Of a DNA stretch of 64,000 nt, positions 1 through 8,990 are shown in pieces. Origin of the DNA: Deinococcus aestuarii (GTDB lineage: Bacteria > Deinococcota > Deinococci > Deinococcales > Deinococcaceae); the NCBI RefSeq assembly GCF_018863415.1, contig NZ_JAHKSN010000025.1:15278-79277 (forward strand). Direction: 5' to 3'. Under the pieces are notes generated by a model. The model had not been told where the DNA came from, made no database searches, and worked only from the letters and a program-made list of their open reading frames with translations. The position numbers were made by a program, and so were the translations under genes. The stretch's first letter is position 1. Each line of letters begins with the position of its first letter.

Positions 1-60
1 CGGATCATCCTCACCGACCGGGCGGGGCTGATCCACGCCTCGCGGGAGCCGCTGCGGTAG
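1..60 (+). CDS. C-terminal fragment of an unidentified protein
   Basis: The window opens inside a reading frame that stays open for 19 codons and stops at TAG (58-60). The visible residues end in HASREPLR. The stop is followed at once by a strong hairpin, as expected for the end of a transcription unit. The fragment is too short to assign a family, and its start lies outside the window. Confidence 0.45.
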   Translation, partial: RIILTDRAGLIHASREPLR

Positions 61-104
61 GGCGGGCAGAAACGGCGCGTCTTCTGGTGCCGTCGTGCCC
101 GCCC
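60..104 (+). terminator. Long bulged hairpin after the first gene
   Basis: Arms GGGCGGGCA (60-68) and TGCCCGCCC (96-104) are exact reverse complements. A second inner pair, ACGGC (72-76) with GCCGT (89-93), extends the stem. There is no clear T run, so this may be a weak terminator or an RNA-stabilising hairpin. Confidence 0.5.
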
Positions 105-205
105 CGGGTCGTCTCCTCAAGCCTGGCGGTGCGTGGGCGACTGTTTCCCAACGAACGGGCAGCCTGTCCGTGAGGTCGGCACGCCACCCCGGCGCGCAAA
201 CGTTC

Positions 206-242
206 TAGGCTGGGCCCGATGCGGAAGACGGTGGGACCTTGA
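206..242 (+). promoter_or_regulatory. Leaderless-type promoter and 7-codon mini-ORF ahead of bshC
   Basis: A TAGGCT element (206-211) lies 7 bases before ATG (219-221), the spacing seen at other start codons in this window. That ATG opens a frame of only seven codons, ending at TGA (240-242). The TGA overlaps the proposed TTG start of bshC (239-241). The mini-ORF may be chance, or a leader whose translation is coupled to bshC. Confidence 0.4.
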
Positions 243-1801
243 AGGTGACGAGGAGTATCGCGGCGGCGTACCGGGCGGGCGACCTGCCCGGCTTTTTCCG
301 GCTGCGGGCAGGCGACCTGGAGGGCGCGGCGCGGGAGGAGCGGCGGGACGTGGACCGCGCGGCCCTGGCGAGCGCCCTGCGGGCCTACCACCGCGACCTG
401 GGCACGCTGGACGGGGGGGTGGAGGCGACTCTCGCCCGGCTCGCTCACCCGGCCTCGCGGGTGGTCGTCACCGGGCAGCAGGCGGGGCTCCTGACGGGTC
501 CGGCGTACAGCGTCCACAAGGGCGCCGACGCCGCCCTGCTCGCCCAGCACCTGAGCCGCGAGGACGCCCCCGTCGTCGCCGTCTACTGGGTCGCCAGCCA
601 GGACCACGACGCGGCGGAGGTGGCTTCCACCACCCTCCTCGACCACAGCGAGGCCCTCCACCACCTGACGCTGGACGTGCCGCAGGGCGTGTCGGTCGGC
701 CGGGTGCCGTGGCGGGGGGAGTGGACGGCGCAGGTGCTCGGGCTGCTGGACGCCTTCGACACGGCCCCCGAATACCGGGCGGCGGTGCGCGCCAGGGTGG
801 AGCGGGCCCTTGCGGGTGGGGGGAGTTACGCCGACGTGTTCGCCCGGCTGATCCACGGGCTGCTCGCCCCCACCGGGCTGCTCGTGCTCGACCCCCTGCA
901 CCCGGCCCTCGCCGCGCTCATGGCCCCGACGCTCGCCCGCGAACTGGAGCGCCCGCTGGACGGCCCCGCCCGGATCGAGGACGCGGCGGAGCGGTTGCTC
1001 ATGGCGGGTTTCGAGCCCCAACTGCGCCGCCCGGCGGGGGCGACAAACCTCTTTCTGGAGGAGGGGGACGGGCAGCGGCGGCTCCTGCGCTTTGACGGCA
1101 AGAGGTTTTCCACCGACACCCGGACGTACACGCGGGAGGAGCTGCTGGCCGTCCTGCGTGGCGACCCTGCGAGGTTGACCCCGGCGGCGGGCCTGCGTCC
1201 GGTCGTGCAGGACGCGCTGCTCCCCACGCTCGCCTTCGTGGTCGGGCCGGGCGAGATCGCGTACGGGGCGCAGCTCGCCGGGGTGTACGGCCTCCACGGG
1301 CTCGGGCAACCGCTGCTGTGGCCGCGCCTGAGCGTGACGTGGCTGGAGCCCAACGTGGCGCGTCTCCTCGCCCGCCTGGGGGCGAGCGCCGCCGAGGTGC
1401 AGGCCGACCCGGAGGGGGTGCTGGGCCGGGCGCTGGCGCGTGAACGGGGGGCGGGGGCCGCCTCCCAGGAGCGCCTCGCCGCCCTGGACGCCGAGTTGCG
1501 CGCGCTGACGGAAGAACTCGGGGCGCTAGACCCCACCCTCGCCGGGGCCGCCGAACGCACCCGGTTGCGGACGACGGCCAGGGTTCGTCACCTCCAGACC
1601 CTCGCCGCCCGCGCCCTCGCCCGGCAGGAGGACGACCGGACGCGGCAGCTCACGCGGTTGAAACGTCACCTCCTGCCGCTGGGCACGCCGCAGGAGCGGG
1701 AGATGAATTTCCTGACCTTCCTCCTCAAGCACGGGGACGCGCCGCTGCGGCGGCTCCTGGAACTGGCGCCGGGGACGCAGGCGGAGGTGCCGCTGACCTG
1801 A
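239..1801 (+). CDS. bshC: Putative bacillithiol synthase BshC
   Basis: BshC is the cysteine-adding enzyme of bacillithiol synthesis: it joins L-cysteine to glucosaminyl-malate, the product of BshA and BshB. The product is about 520 residues, the usual family size. It shows the conserved TGQQAGLLTGP stretch near residue 78 and a DHDAAEV stretch near residue 120, both typical of the N-terminal Rossmann-like core. The C-terminal third is rich in charged heptads and matches the expected coiled coil. The start is uncertain: TTG 239 gives the longest frame, but GTG 245 is as likely, since neither has a clear ribosome site. No bshA or bshB is in the window. Bacillithiol is the main low-molecular-weight thiol of Deinococcus and Firmicutes. 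Confidence 0.93.
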   Translation: MKVTRSIAAAYRAGDLPGFFRLRAGDLEGAAREERRDVDRAALASALRAYHRDLGTLDGGVEATLARLAHPASRVVVTGQQAGLLTGPAYSVHKGADAALLAQHLSREDAPVVAVYWVASQDHDAAEVASTTLLDHSEALHHLTLDVPQGVSVGRVPWRGEWTAQVLGLLDAFDTAPEYRAAVRARVERALAGGGSYADVFARLIHGLLAPTGLLVLDPLHPALAALMAPTLARELERPLDGPARIEDAAERLLMAGFEPQLRRPAGATNLFLEEGDGQRRLLRFDGKRFSTDTRTYTREELLAVLRGDPARLTPAAGLRPVVQDALLPTLAFVVGPGEIAYGAQLAGVYGLHGLGQPLLWPRLSVTWLEPNVARLLARLGASAAEVQADPEGVLGRALARERGAGAASQERLAALDAELRALTEELGALDPTLAGAAERTRLRTTARVRHLQTLAARALARQEDDRTRQLTRLKRHLLPLGTPQEREMNFLTFLLKHGDAPLRRLLELAPGTQAEVPLT

Positions 1802-1804
1802 GCG

Positions 1805-2512
1805 TCAGGGCACGGCCTGGGGTTCTGTAGAGCTTTCTCCATACTCCAACGAGTCGAGCACACACAGGGCCAGCGCCTCCAGGGCCGCCTGCCGCCCGTC
1901 CGGCTGGGAAGCGTTGAGCGCGGCGTGAAGGGGTTGGGCGGCCTCGGCCTCACGCGCCATCAGGTCGCGCAGACAGTGGCGGGATTTGACCTCCCACCAG
2001 CCCCGCGCCGCGTACAGGGCCCGCACCAGCCTCCCGGCGGCGTTCGCCACGAGGTAAGGGTGCATGGATTCCTTCACGGCAGCCCGCGCCTCGATGACCT
2101 CATCCAACAGCAGGTGCCGCTCGGCGGGCGTGAGGGAACGGGGAACCGGGCCCGCCGCACACAACGCGCGAGCCTCGGCAACGAGGGCGTCCAGATCGGG
2201 GTGCGGCACGAGCACGCGGCCCCCGGCGAACATGGCGACGGTGGCCGCTTCTCCCTGCGCGAACAACGCCCGAATCGTTCGCGGCGGATTGTGGAAGACC
2301 TCAACGGGCACGCCGTTCACCACGAAGCTGCTCCGCCAACGGTGGTTCCTGGTCACGAGCGCGTGGAGGTCGAGGTCACTGTGGGCGTCCGCCTCTCCCC
2401 GCGCCGCCGAGCCGCACCACAGCACCGCGTAGACGCCGGGGGTGGCGATGACCCGACCCAAGGCGGCGGGCAGGGCGGCTTCGAGGCGGGCCTGGGCGTT
2501 ATGGGGAGCCAC
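1805..2512 (-). CDS. Nucleotidyltransferase-fold protein
   Basis: The 235-residue product carries the classic minimal nucleotidyltransferase signature: GSAARGE at residues 34-40, followed by SDLDL at 45-49. This supplies the two metal-binding aspartates of the Pol-beta superfamily. A third acidic position may lie in VPVEVF near residue 70. The remaining C-terminal half is helical and resembles the helical partner region of aminoglycoside- or HEPN-linked nucleotidyltransferases. The gene ends 3 bases from the bshC stop on the other strand. It starts only 3 bases after the DUF402 gene, so the two are probably cotranscribed. The substrate cannot be read from the sequence; an antibiotic nucleotidyltransferase or a toxin-like AMPylase are both possible. 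Confidence 0.75.
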   Translation of the reverse strand: MAPHNAQARLEAALPAALGRVIATPGVYAVLWCGSAARGEADAHSDLDLHALVTRNHRWRSSFVVNGVPVEVFHNPPRTIRALFAQGEAATVAMFAGGRVLVPHPDLDALVAEARALCAAGPVPRSLTPAERHLLLDEVIEARAAVKESMHPYLVANAAGRLVRALYAARGWWEVKSRHCLRDLMAREAEAAQPLHAALNASQPDGRQAALEALALCVLDSLEYGESSTEPQAVP

Positions 2513-2515
2513 CCG

Positions 2516-3040
2516 TCAAACTGCCACCGTCTCGGGCGCACTCGCCCACTCCACCCGCACCCCCTGCCCGGCCAACCACTCGGGCACGCTGTAACGGGCG
2601 CGCACGAGGCCGGAAACGACCCGGTGGGCGGTCGCCACCGCGCGGCACAGCTCGTCCGCGCCGATGTAGCCCGCCTCGTGCGCGGCGAGGAGTTCGTCGG
2701 TGTCCACGATCTCGGCGGCCATGCCGTCGTGGACGATGACGTCGAGGTAGTGGTCGCGGACGGTCCAGAGGTCGCCCTCCCGCGTAATGGTGGCGACGTC
2801 GATGTAGTAGTCGTGCTCGCGGGCGCCGTGGAAGTCGTAGCGGCAGACCTGCACGCCGATCTTGGGCAGGAGGTGGGCCTGCCACGCGCGGATGCGGGGG
2901 TGCGCCACGAAGTCCCGCGCGACGAACAGGCCATGCTGGTGCTCGCGGTAGGTGTGCACCGGGCGCACCCCCGTGTTGGTGTGGTGTTGTCCTCCTGCCA
3001 CGTCATGCCGTTCAGTTTTCACGGGTTCCGCCGCGCGCAT
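2516..3040 (-). CDS. DUF402 domain protein
   Basis: The 174-residue protein matches the DUF402 (FomD-like) pattern. The central block WTVRDHYLDVIVHDG is followed by DTDELLAAHEAGYIGADE, giving the aromatic/Asp barrel and trailing helix of that family. Relatives of FomD are metal-dependent hydrolases of nucleotide diphosphates or nucleotidyl-phosphonates. A TACGAT element (3051-3046) sits 5 bases upstream of the ATG, suggesting a leaderless transcript that also covers the nucleotidyltransferase gene. Pairing a possible nucleotidyl hydrolase with a nucleotidyltransferase hints that they write and erase the same modification; that is inference. Confidence 0.75.
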   Translation of the reverse strand: MRAAEPVKTERHDVAGGQHHTNTGVRPVHTYREHQHGLFVARDFVAHPRIRAWQAHLLPKIGVQVCRYDFHGAREHDYYIDVATITREGDLWTVRDHYLDVIVHDGMAAEIVDTDELLAAHEAGYIGADELCRAVATAHRVVSGLVRARYSVPEWLAGQGVRVEWASAPETVAV

Positions 3041-3129
3041 GGGTCATCGTACGGGGCCCGCTTTCCTGACGGAAGTGAACATCTTGGCAGGCGGGGCTTC
3101 ATGAAGCGTGGCCTAACCCGGCCGTGCCC

Positions 3130-5673
3130 TCACACGACGGGCAGGGCGGGCAGGCGGTCGAAGCCCTGCGGCACGAACAGGCTCCCCTCGGTCGTCCCCT
3201 GGCCGGAGAGGGCGCGCAGGCGGGCTTCCAGCGCGGACGTGCCAAGGTCGCCCGCCAGGAAAGCGCGGTGCAGGCGAATCACCTCGCGCACCTGATCCGG
3301 CGTCTCATGGACGAATTCGAGGCGGAAGTCGCGCAGGCCCGCCACCAGCCAGCCCGTCAGGTGGGCGCCCGCCACCTGCGGACGGCCCTCGAACACGGTG
3401 TTGCGGCAGCCCACGTCGGCCATGACGGGGTGCTCGAAGCCGCGCTCGTCGCGCAGGGCGACCCGGTGCGACTCGCAGGGGTGGCCGCAGTTGGTGTGGT
3501 CGGTGCCCCCCGACAGGAAGCGGCAGAAGACGCAGTGCTCGGTGTGGAAGACGGGGAGGTGCTGGTAGGCGATGACCTCCAGCCGCCCGGGGCCCACCAG
3601 CCCGGCGAGGTCGGTGATCTGGGCGGCGTTGAGATCGTGCGTGGGCGTGACGCGCTCCAGCCCGAGCCCCAGCAGCGCGCGGGTGGTGAGGACGTTGGCC
3701 GCGTTGAGGCTGAAGTCGCCCGTGAGGAGCGGCAGCTCCGGCGTGCCCTGCAAGCCCTCCAGCAGCCCACCCGAGCGCACCAGCACCTCCGCGTTCAGCG
3801 ACAGCAGGAACCGCTGGAGGTTTTGCTCGGTCGGCTTGAGGATGCGCGGGCTGGCGACGCGCACGGGAATGCCCGCCTCCCGCACCCGCTCCACGCTGGG
3901 CTTCAGGCCGTACAGCTCCAGGTAGTCGAGGGTGATGGAGTCGGGGCGTTCCTCGATCGCGGCGTCGAGTTGCCCGGGGGTGCGGACGAGGACGTGGAGG
4001 CGGGGGGGCAGGTCGTGAGCGTTGGGTTGAGGAGCTGCGGTCTCCCGTAATGCCTCGGCCAGCCGTGTTTGAATCCGCCGCCCGGGAGCCTGTCCGCGCA
4101 GGGCGGTGAGCCCCTCGACCGCCTCCCGCCGCAGCGCGTTGAGCCCCGAGACGGGGAGGAACCCGGCCCCGGCGAGGTCGGCGCTCAGGCCCGCGAGGTG
4201 ATAGCCCGTGCCGCCCAGCCTGCCGAGTTGCTCGGCCAGGGTCGCCTCGTCCAGCGCGCGGTTGCGGGCGGGCGGGAGGGGCGTGTCGAGGGTCGCCGTG
4301 ACATGGCGCCCCTGCTCGTCCGTGAGGGTGAGGGCGGGCACCTCCCCCACATGGCCCCGGAAGTGGGCGGTGACGGGACGGGTGTACACCGGGTCCTGCG
4401 CTTCGAGGAGGGGCCTCACACGGGCGGAGAGGGAGGGGTCGTGCGTGCGCCACACCGGGTCACCCACCCGCACCCGCGCCGGGTCCACCGCGCCGCGCCC
4501 GAAGCGGAGTTCGGCACTCTCCCCCGCCCGGACCGTCTCGACCTGCCGCCCGCGCTGCCACAGGCCGTACAGGAAGCCGCCCTCCTCGCGGCCCTCGGGC
4601 GTGCGCCAGTTGGCGGGGTCGAAGACGAGGCCGTCGCCGGGCCTGACCTCTCCGGACAGCTCGACGAGGACGCCGCGCTCGGTCACGCCCCGCACGGTGC
4701 CCACCCGCACGCCCCGGTGCCTGGGCGCCCGGCCCCGCACGACGGTCTGGTGGTTCGTCCCGCCCAGGAAGTGGGGGCCCAGGCCGCGCGAGTACACCTG
4801 CTCCAGATCGCGCTCCTCCTGAGGGCTCACGCTCAGGGGCAACCCCGCCCACGCCTCGTCCACGGCCTTGCGGTAGGCGGAGGTGGTCAGGGCCACGAAG
4901 TCGGCGTCCTTGTAGCGGCCCTCGATCTTCAGGCAGCTCACGCCCGCCCCGATGAGGTCGGGCACCTGATGGAGGGCGTAGAGGTCGCCGGGCGAGAGCA
5001 GGTAGCGCGCGTCGCCGAGGTCGCGGTGAACGCCGTCCACCAGCATCTCGTAGGGGAGGCGGCAGGCCTGGGCACACTGGCCGCGGTTCGCGCTTCTCCC
5101 GCCCCACGCCTCGGAGGAGAAGCACTGCCCCGAGTAGCTGACGCACAGGGCGCCGTGGACGAAGGTTTCGAGTTCGAGGTCCGTCTGGGAGGCGATGCGC
5201 CCGATGTCCCGCAGGGAGAGTTCGCGCCCGAGGACCACCCGGCTCGCCCCGAAGCGGCGGGCGAGTTCGGCCCCCTCGGCGGAGGTGATGCTCATCTGCG
5301 TGGAGCCGTGGATGGGGAGGTCGGGGCAGATCTCGTGCGCCAGCCGCGCCACTCCCAGATCCTGCACGATGATCGCGTCCACCCCCGACTCGGCGAGGTG
5401 GATGAGCTGTGACTCGGCCTCACGCAGCTCGCGGTCGAAGACGAGCACGTTGAAGGTGACGAAGCCCATCACCCCACGCTCGTGCAGCGCCCGCATGATG
5501 TCGGGCAGTTCCTCATTGGTGAAGCCCACCTTCGCCCGCGCGTGGAAGGCCTCCACGCCGAAAAAAACCGCGTCGGCCCCCGCCTCCACGGCGGCGCGGA
5601 GCTGGGGCCAGCCTCCCACGGGACTCATGACTTCGGGTTTCACGCGCGCGCGGCGCCGGGCAACGTCGGGCAT
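3130..5673 (-). CDS. U32 family peptidase with DUF3656 domain, RlhA-like
   Basis: The start is taken at ATG 5673 (MPDVARRR), because the upstream extension is low-complexity and a TAGACT element (5687-5682) lies 8 bases before it. This gives 847 residues. The N-terminal half is a U32 barrel (KPEVMSPVGGWPQLRAAVEAGADAVFFG). It has a cysteine-bearing SGQCFSSEAWGG and NRGQCAQACR region near residues 183-200, then LKIEGRYKDADF near 250, the hallmark of this subfamily. The C-terminal part has further cysteines (CVFCRF, CGHPCESH) near residues 711-735, probably metal- or cluster-binding. E. coli RlhA, about 650 residues, hydroxylates C2501 of 23S rRNA. A similar RNA-modifying role is plausible here, but collagenase-type U32 functions cannot be excluded. 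Confidence 0.85.
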   Translation of the reverse strand: MPDVARRRARVKPEVMSPVGGWPQLRAAVEAGADAVFFGVEAFHARAKVGFTNEELPDIMRALHERGVMGFVTFNVLVFDRELREAESQLIHLAESGVDAIIVQDLGVARLAHEICPDLPIHGSTQMSITSAEGAELARRFGASRVVLGRELSLRDIGRIASQTDLELETFVHGALCVSYSGQCFSSEAWGGRSANRGQCAQACRLPYEMLVDGVHRDLGDARYLLSPGDLYALHQVPDLIGAGVSCLKIEGRYKDADFVALTTSAYRKAVDEAWAGLPLSVSPQEERDLEQVYSRGLGPHFLGGTNHQTVVRGRAPRHRGVRVGTVRGVTERGVLVELSGEVRPGDGLVFDPANWRTPEGREEGGFLYGLWQRGRQVETVRAGESAELRFGRGAVDPARVRVGDPVWRTHDPSLSARVRPLLEAQDPVYTRPVTAHFRGHVGEVPALTLTDEQGRHVTATLDTPLPPARNRALDEATLAEQLGRLGGTGYHLAGLSADLAGAGFLPVSGLNALRREAVEGLTALRGQAPGRRIQTRLAEALRETAAPQPNAHDLPPRLHVLVRTPGQLDAAIEERPDSITLDYLELYGLKPSVERVREAGIPVRVASPRILKPTEQNLQRFLLSLNAEVLVRSGGLLEGLQGTPELPLLTGDFSLNAANVLTTRALLGLGLERVTPTHDLNAAQITDLAGLVGPGRLEVIAYQHLPVFHTEHCVFCRFLSGGTDHTNCGHPCESHRVALRDERGFEHPVMADVGCRNTVFEGRPQVAGAHLTGWLVAGLRDFRLEFVHETPDQVREVIRLHRAFLAGDLGTSALEARLRALSGQGTTEGSLFVPQGFDRLPALPVV

Positions 5674-5953
5674 AACGCGCCAGTCTAGCCGACCGTCGCG
5701 GGGGCGAGCGTGAGGCAGGCAACGGGGGCGGGGCTGCGGCGAAGGGACGAGGCTCGCCCGGCCCGGTTGGACTCTGCCTTTCGGCTCCACGGGTCCACCC
5801 CCGAGGCGGGGACAGGAGTTCCCCACTCCCGCATGAACTTTCCGGCTCCCCTCTCGGCGAAGCGGGCTGAACCGTGGAGCGGCTTGCAAAGGGGTCGGTC
5901 CTCACGGGAACGGATCACCCCGGACCTCGCGCCAGCCCTGGAACGGCGGAACC

Positions 5954-6454
5954 TCAGCCCACCCGCTCGGCCTGGGACGCTCCGACCCAGGGCGTGACCG
6001 GGTGGTTCGCCCGCACGAGCAGCACCGGCACGGGCGAGTGGTGCGCCACCCCCTCCGCCACGCTGCCGAGGAGGGCGCGGCTCAGGCCGCTGCGCCCGTG
6101 GGTGCTCATCACGATCAGGCGGATGTTCTCCTCGCGCGCCACCGCCAGGATGACGCCCGGCACGGGGCGTCCGGCGGCCCGCTCCACCCGCACCCGGGCG
6201 CCGGGCACGCGGGCGGCGAGCCCCTCCTCGGCCTCCCGCCGCTCCGCGAGCAGGTCCTCCGGGCTCACGGGCGGCAGGTAGGCGATCCCGTCCGCCACGG
6301 CGGGGAGGGGATCGGGCAGCACGAGCAGCGCGCACAGCTCCGCCCCCAGTCCGCCGGCGAGCGCCTGTGCGTGGGCGAGGGCGTGGTCACCGAGCGCGCT
6401 GGTGTCGGTGGTCACGAGCAGGGTGGGCCGGGCCGTTCCTTCGTCGGGGGGCAT
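5954..6454 (-). CDS. Universal stress protein, UspA family
   Basis: The 166-residue product has the UspA fold with an intact ATP-binding motif near residue 116 ([18 protein letters not shown], the G-2x-G-9x-G(S/T) pattern), followed by SPVPVLLVR. It begins PTLLVTTD, the usual first beta strand, though the usual VDGS is replaced by TTDTSA. The start at ATG 6454 is preferred because TACGCT (6466-6461) stands exactly 6 bases upstream, implying a leaderless message. Single-domain UspA proteins act as cytoplasmic dimers in stress survival. The upstream 280 bases to the U32 gene hold no gene that I can support. Confidence 0.9.
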   Translation of the reverse strand: MPPDEGTARPTLLVTTDTSALGDHALAHAQALAGGLGAELCALLVLPDPLPAVADGIAYLPPVSPEDLLAERREAEEGLAARVPGARVRVERAAGRPVPGVILAVAREENIRLIVMSTHGRSGLSRALLGSVAEGVAHHSPVPVLLVRANHPVTPWVGASQAERVG

Positions 6455-6542
6455 GGGGCGAGCGTAGGAGCGAGCCGTTACCGGGGAGTTACCACCCGCT
6501 CCGGGAAGCACCGCCCGCCGCTCCGACCGGTCGCCGTGGCGA

Positions 6543-6884
6543 CTAGGACAGCGCCCGCAACCCCTCCCCCGCCCGGTACTCGCAGACCGTGGGGGGTTCG
6601 TCGCCGTCCGGCAGCGGGGGCAACGCGCCCCTCTCGTTCAGGTCGAGCAGGTGGTCGAGCACCTGCTGGAAGGGCTCAACCCCGTCGGCGTCCACGGCGG
6701 GTTTGGCGACGACGGCGGCGGCCCCATACGTCTCGGCCGAGGGGGTGGTCTGCCGCCGCAGCACGAAGCGCACCCCCTCGGGCCCGGTCTCCATCGTGAG
6801 GTCGAGGCTGGGCCCGAGGCGGGTGGCGTAGGCGGCGAGGGTGGCCTTCGCCATCCGCTCGAACTGTTCGGGGGAAACGTCCAC
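6543..6884 (-). CDS. Hypothetical protein, 113 residues
   Basis: No family is recognised. The likely start is GTG 6884, four bases after the stop of the rhodanese gene, so the two form one transcript. A longer frame to 6935 would overlap that gene by 47 bases and adds only a basic low-complexity head. The product is acidic, begins [15 protein letters not shown], and has a beta-rich centre ([18 protein letters not shown]). There is no signal peptide, membrane segment or cysteine cluster. Confidence 0.6.
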   Translation of the reverse strand: MDVSPEQFERMAKATLAAYATRLGPSLDLTMETGPEGVRFVLRRQTTPSAETYGAAAVVAKPAVDADGVEPFQQVLDHLLDLNERGALPPLPDGDEPPTVCEYRAGEGLRALS

Positions 6885-6888
6885 GGCG

Positions 6889-7206
6889 TCAGGGTAGAGG
6901 CGGGTTCGTGCCCGCCGCCCTGGCTTTTTCTTCACCCTCGCGGACCAGGGCCGGGACGCCGCCGGGGTAGGCGCTCGCCTCCAGGCCGTCCGCCTGAAGG
7001 TAGCGCGCGGCCAGCCCCGAACGCGCGCCCCGCTCGCAGACCACGACGAGGGGGCCGAGGTCGGGGCTCAGCCCGTGCGTGCCGTCCTCGATGGCGTCCA
7101 GGGAGACGGCGCGCACCGGGAGGGGGGTCAAACGCTCCAGGGGCTCACGCTGCCGCAGGTCCTCGGGCCGCAGGTCGAGGACGGTCACGCCGCCGGGGAG
7201 GGGCAT
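6889..7206 (-). CDS. Single-domain rhodanese-like protein
   Basis: The 105-residue protein is a compact rhodanese domain with the active-site loop CERGARSG starting at Cys57 and the typical YPGG turn near the end. It would bind persulfide sulfur and pass it on in the cytoplasm. The 12 bases TAGACTCGCCCC (7218-7207) stand directly before the ATG, the same string that precedes two other genes in this window. A second, divergent rhodanese starts 65 bases away. A divergent pair of sulfur-transfer genes beside a SufT-like gene suggests a sulfur or iron-sulfur function. Confidence 0.85.
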   Translation of the reverse strand: MPLPGGVTVLDLRPEDLRQREPLERLTPLPVRAVSLDAIEDGTHGLSPDLGPLVVVCERGARSGLAARYLQADGLEASAYPGGVPALVREGEEKARAAGTNPPLP

Positions 7207-7270
7207 GGGGCGAGTCTACCCCGCCGTTGCCCGCACCATTGGGGGCGCGGCCCTGGGCTATCCTGGCCCC

Positions 7271-7585
7271 ATGAGGGAAGTCACACCCGAAGAGGGGCAG
7301 AAGATGGTGCAGGAGGGGGCGCTCCTCGTGGACGTGCGCGAGGGGCACGAGTACGAGGAGGTCCACGCCGAGGGCGCTCGGCTCATGCCCCTCAGCGAGT
7401 TCGAGGCCCGCTCCGGGGAACTGCCGAAAGACCGCCCCCTGGTGATGATCTGCCGCAGCGGGGCCCGCAGCGCCCGCGCCGGGCAGTACCTGCTCGACCA
7501 CGGGTACACCGACGTGGTGAATCTGGGCGGCGGCACGCTGGCCTGGGCGGAGAACGGTCTGCCCACCGAAGGAGGGAAGGGCTGA
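7271..7585 (+). CDS. Rhodanese-like sulfurtransferase
   Basis: The product is 104 residues: a rhodanese domain with VDVREGHEYEEVHAEGA, catalytic Cys61 in CRSGARSA, and the LGGGTLAWAENGLP tail typical of GlpE/PspE-like proteins. The start ATG 7271 is supported by TATCCT (7259-7264) exactly 6 bases upstream. The stop overlaps the ATG of the SufT-like gene (TGATG), so translation is coupled. The arrangement suggests sulfur delivery to iron-sulfur assembly, although no SUF operon is visible here. Confidence 0.9.
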   Translation: MREVTPEEGQKMVQEGALLVDVREGHEYEEVHAEGARLMPLSEFEARSGELPKDRPLVMICRSGARSARAGQYLLDHGYTDVVNLGGGTLAWAENGLPTEGGKG

Positions 7586-7965
7586 TGGACGACACGAAGA
7601 GCGACACGGCGAACACCAACGTCACCGCACCGGACGCGACCCCGGAGGGCCTGCCCAGCGAGGCGCAGGTTCTCGAAGCCCTCAAGGTCGTCAAGGACCC
7701 CGAAATTCCCGTCAACGTCGTGGACCTCGGGCTGATCTACGGGGTGGACATCGGCGAGGGCGGCGTCGTGGAGATCACCATGACCCTCACGAGCGTGGGC
7801 TGCCCGGTGCAGGACCTGATCCGCGCCGACGCCGAGATGGCCGTCGGCCGCCTCGACGGGGTGAGCGAGGTCAACGTCGAGTTCGTCTGGACGCCGCCGT
7901 GGGGTCCGGACAAGATGACGGAGGACGGCAAGCGCCAGATGCGGATGTTCGGCTTCAGCGTCTAG
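7585..7965 (+). CDS. MIP18/DUF59 family iron-sulfur assembly factor, SufT-like
   Basis: The 126-residue protein has the DUF59 core: KDPEIPVNVVDLGLIYGV (38-54) followed by MTLTSVGCPVQDLI with the conserved Cys73. A family tail with WTPPWGPDKM and RMFGF ends the protein. Members include SufT and PaaD, which help mature iron-sulfur proteins. The first 22 residues are a Thr/Asp-rich, probably disordered extension. It overlaps the preceding rhodanese by one base and is surely cotranscribed with it. Without paa genes nearby, SufT is a better guess than PaaD. Confidence 0.9.
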   Translation: MDDTKSDTANTNVTAPDATPEGLPSEAQVLEALKVVKDPEIPVNVVDLGLIYGVDIGEGGVVEITMTLTSVGCPVQDLIRADAEMAVGRLDGVSEVNVEFVWTPPWGPDKMTEDGKRQMRMFGFSV

Positions 7966-8000
7966 CCCCGCTTCGTCACGTCGGGAGCTGCCGGGGGCCA

Positions 8001-8807
<807 letters not shown>

Positions 8808-8918
8808 CTTCAGGCACGCTAAGCGTTCCAGCGACGGGAGAGTCAAGTCCCCACTCGACCGTGGGGGGACGAGAGCCTGCCAGGGGAACTCGGCGTACCG
8901 TGCCCGGTCACCAACACG

Positions 8919-8957
8919 AGAACAGACGCCCCAGTTCCATGCCGAGGCGTCTGTTCT
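8919..8957. repeat. Perfect 12-bp inverted repeat followed by a GCTGA-type dispersed repeat
   Basis: AGAACAGACGCC (8919-8930) and GGCGTCTGTTCT (8946-8957) are exact reverse complements around a 15-base loop. The next bases (about 8959-8990) form a GCTGA-rich unit resembling a stretch in the recQ linker near 21,899-21,930. The hairpin lies between two minus-strand genes, after the protease gene and before the MerR gene. It may serve as terminator or as a repeat-element stem. Confidence 0.55.
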
Positions 8958-8990
8958 TGCTGAGCGCTGATCGCTGACGGCTGAAAGCCC

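Noticed and set aside
11..1309. 432-residue minus-strand frame opposite bshC
   Set aside because: The Arg/Pro/Gly-rich composition has no domain, and bshC on the other strand is a clear family match.
5674..5889. N-terminal extension of the U32 peptidase by about 70 residues
   Set aside because: The extension is low-complexity and Arg/Pro-rich. The family begins near MPDVARRR, and a promoter-like element lies directly before that ATG.
5674..5953. A small gene in the 280-base gap between the U32 and UspA genes
   Set aside because: A 95-codon plus-strand frame exists, but it has no ribosome site, promoter element or protein-like composition, and it overlaps both neighbours' control regions.
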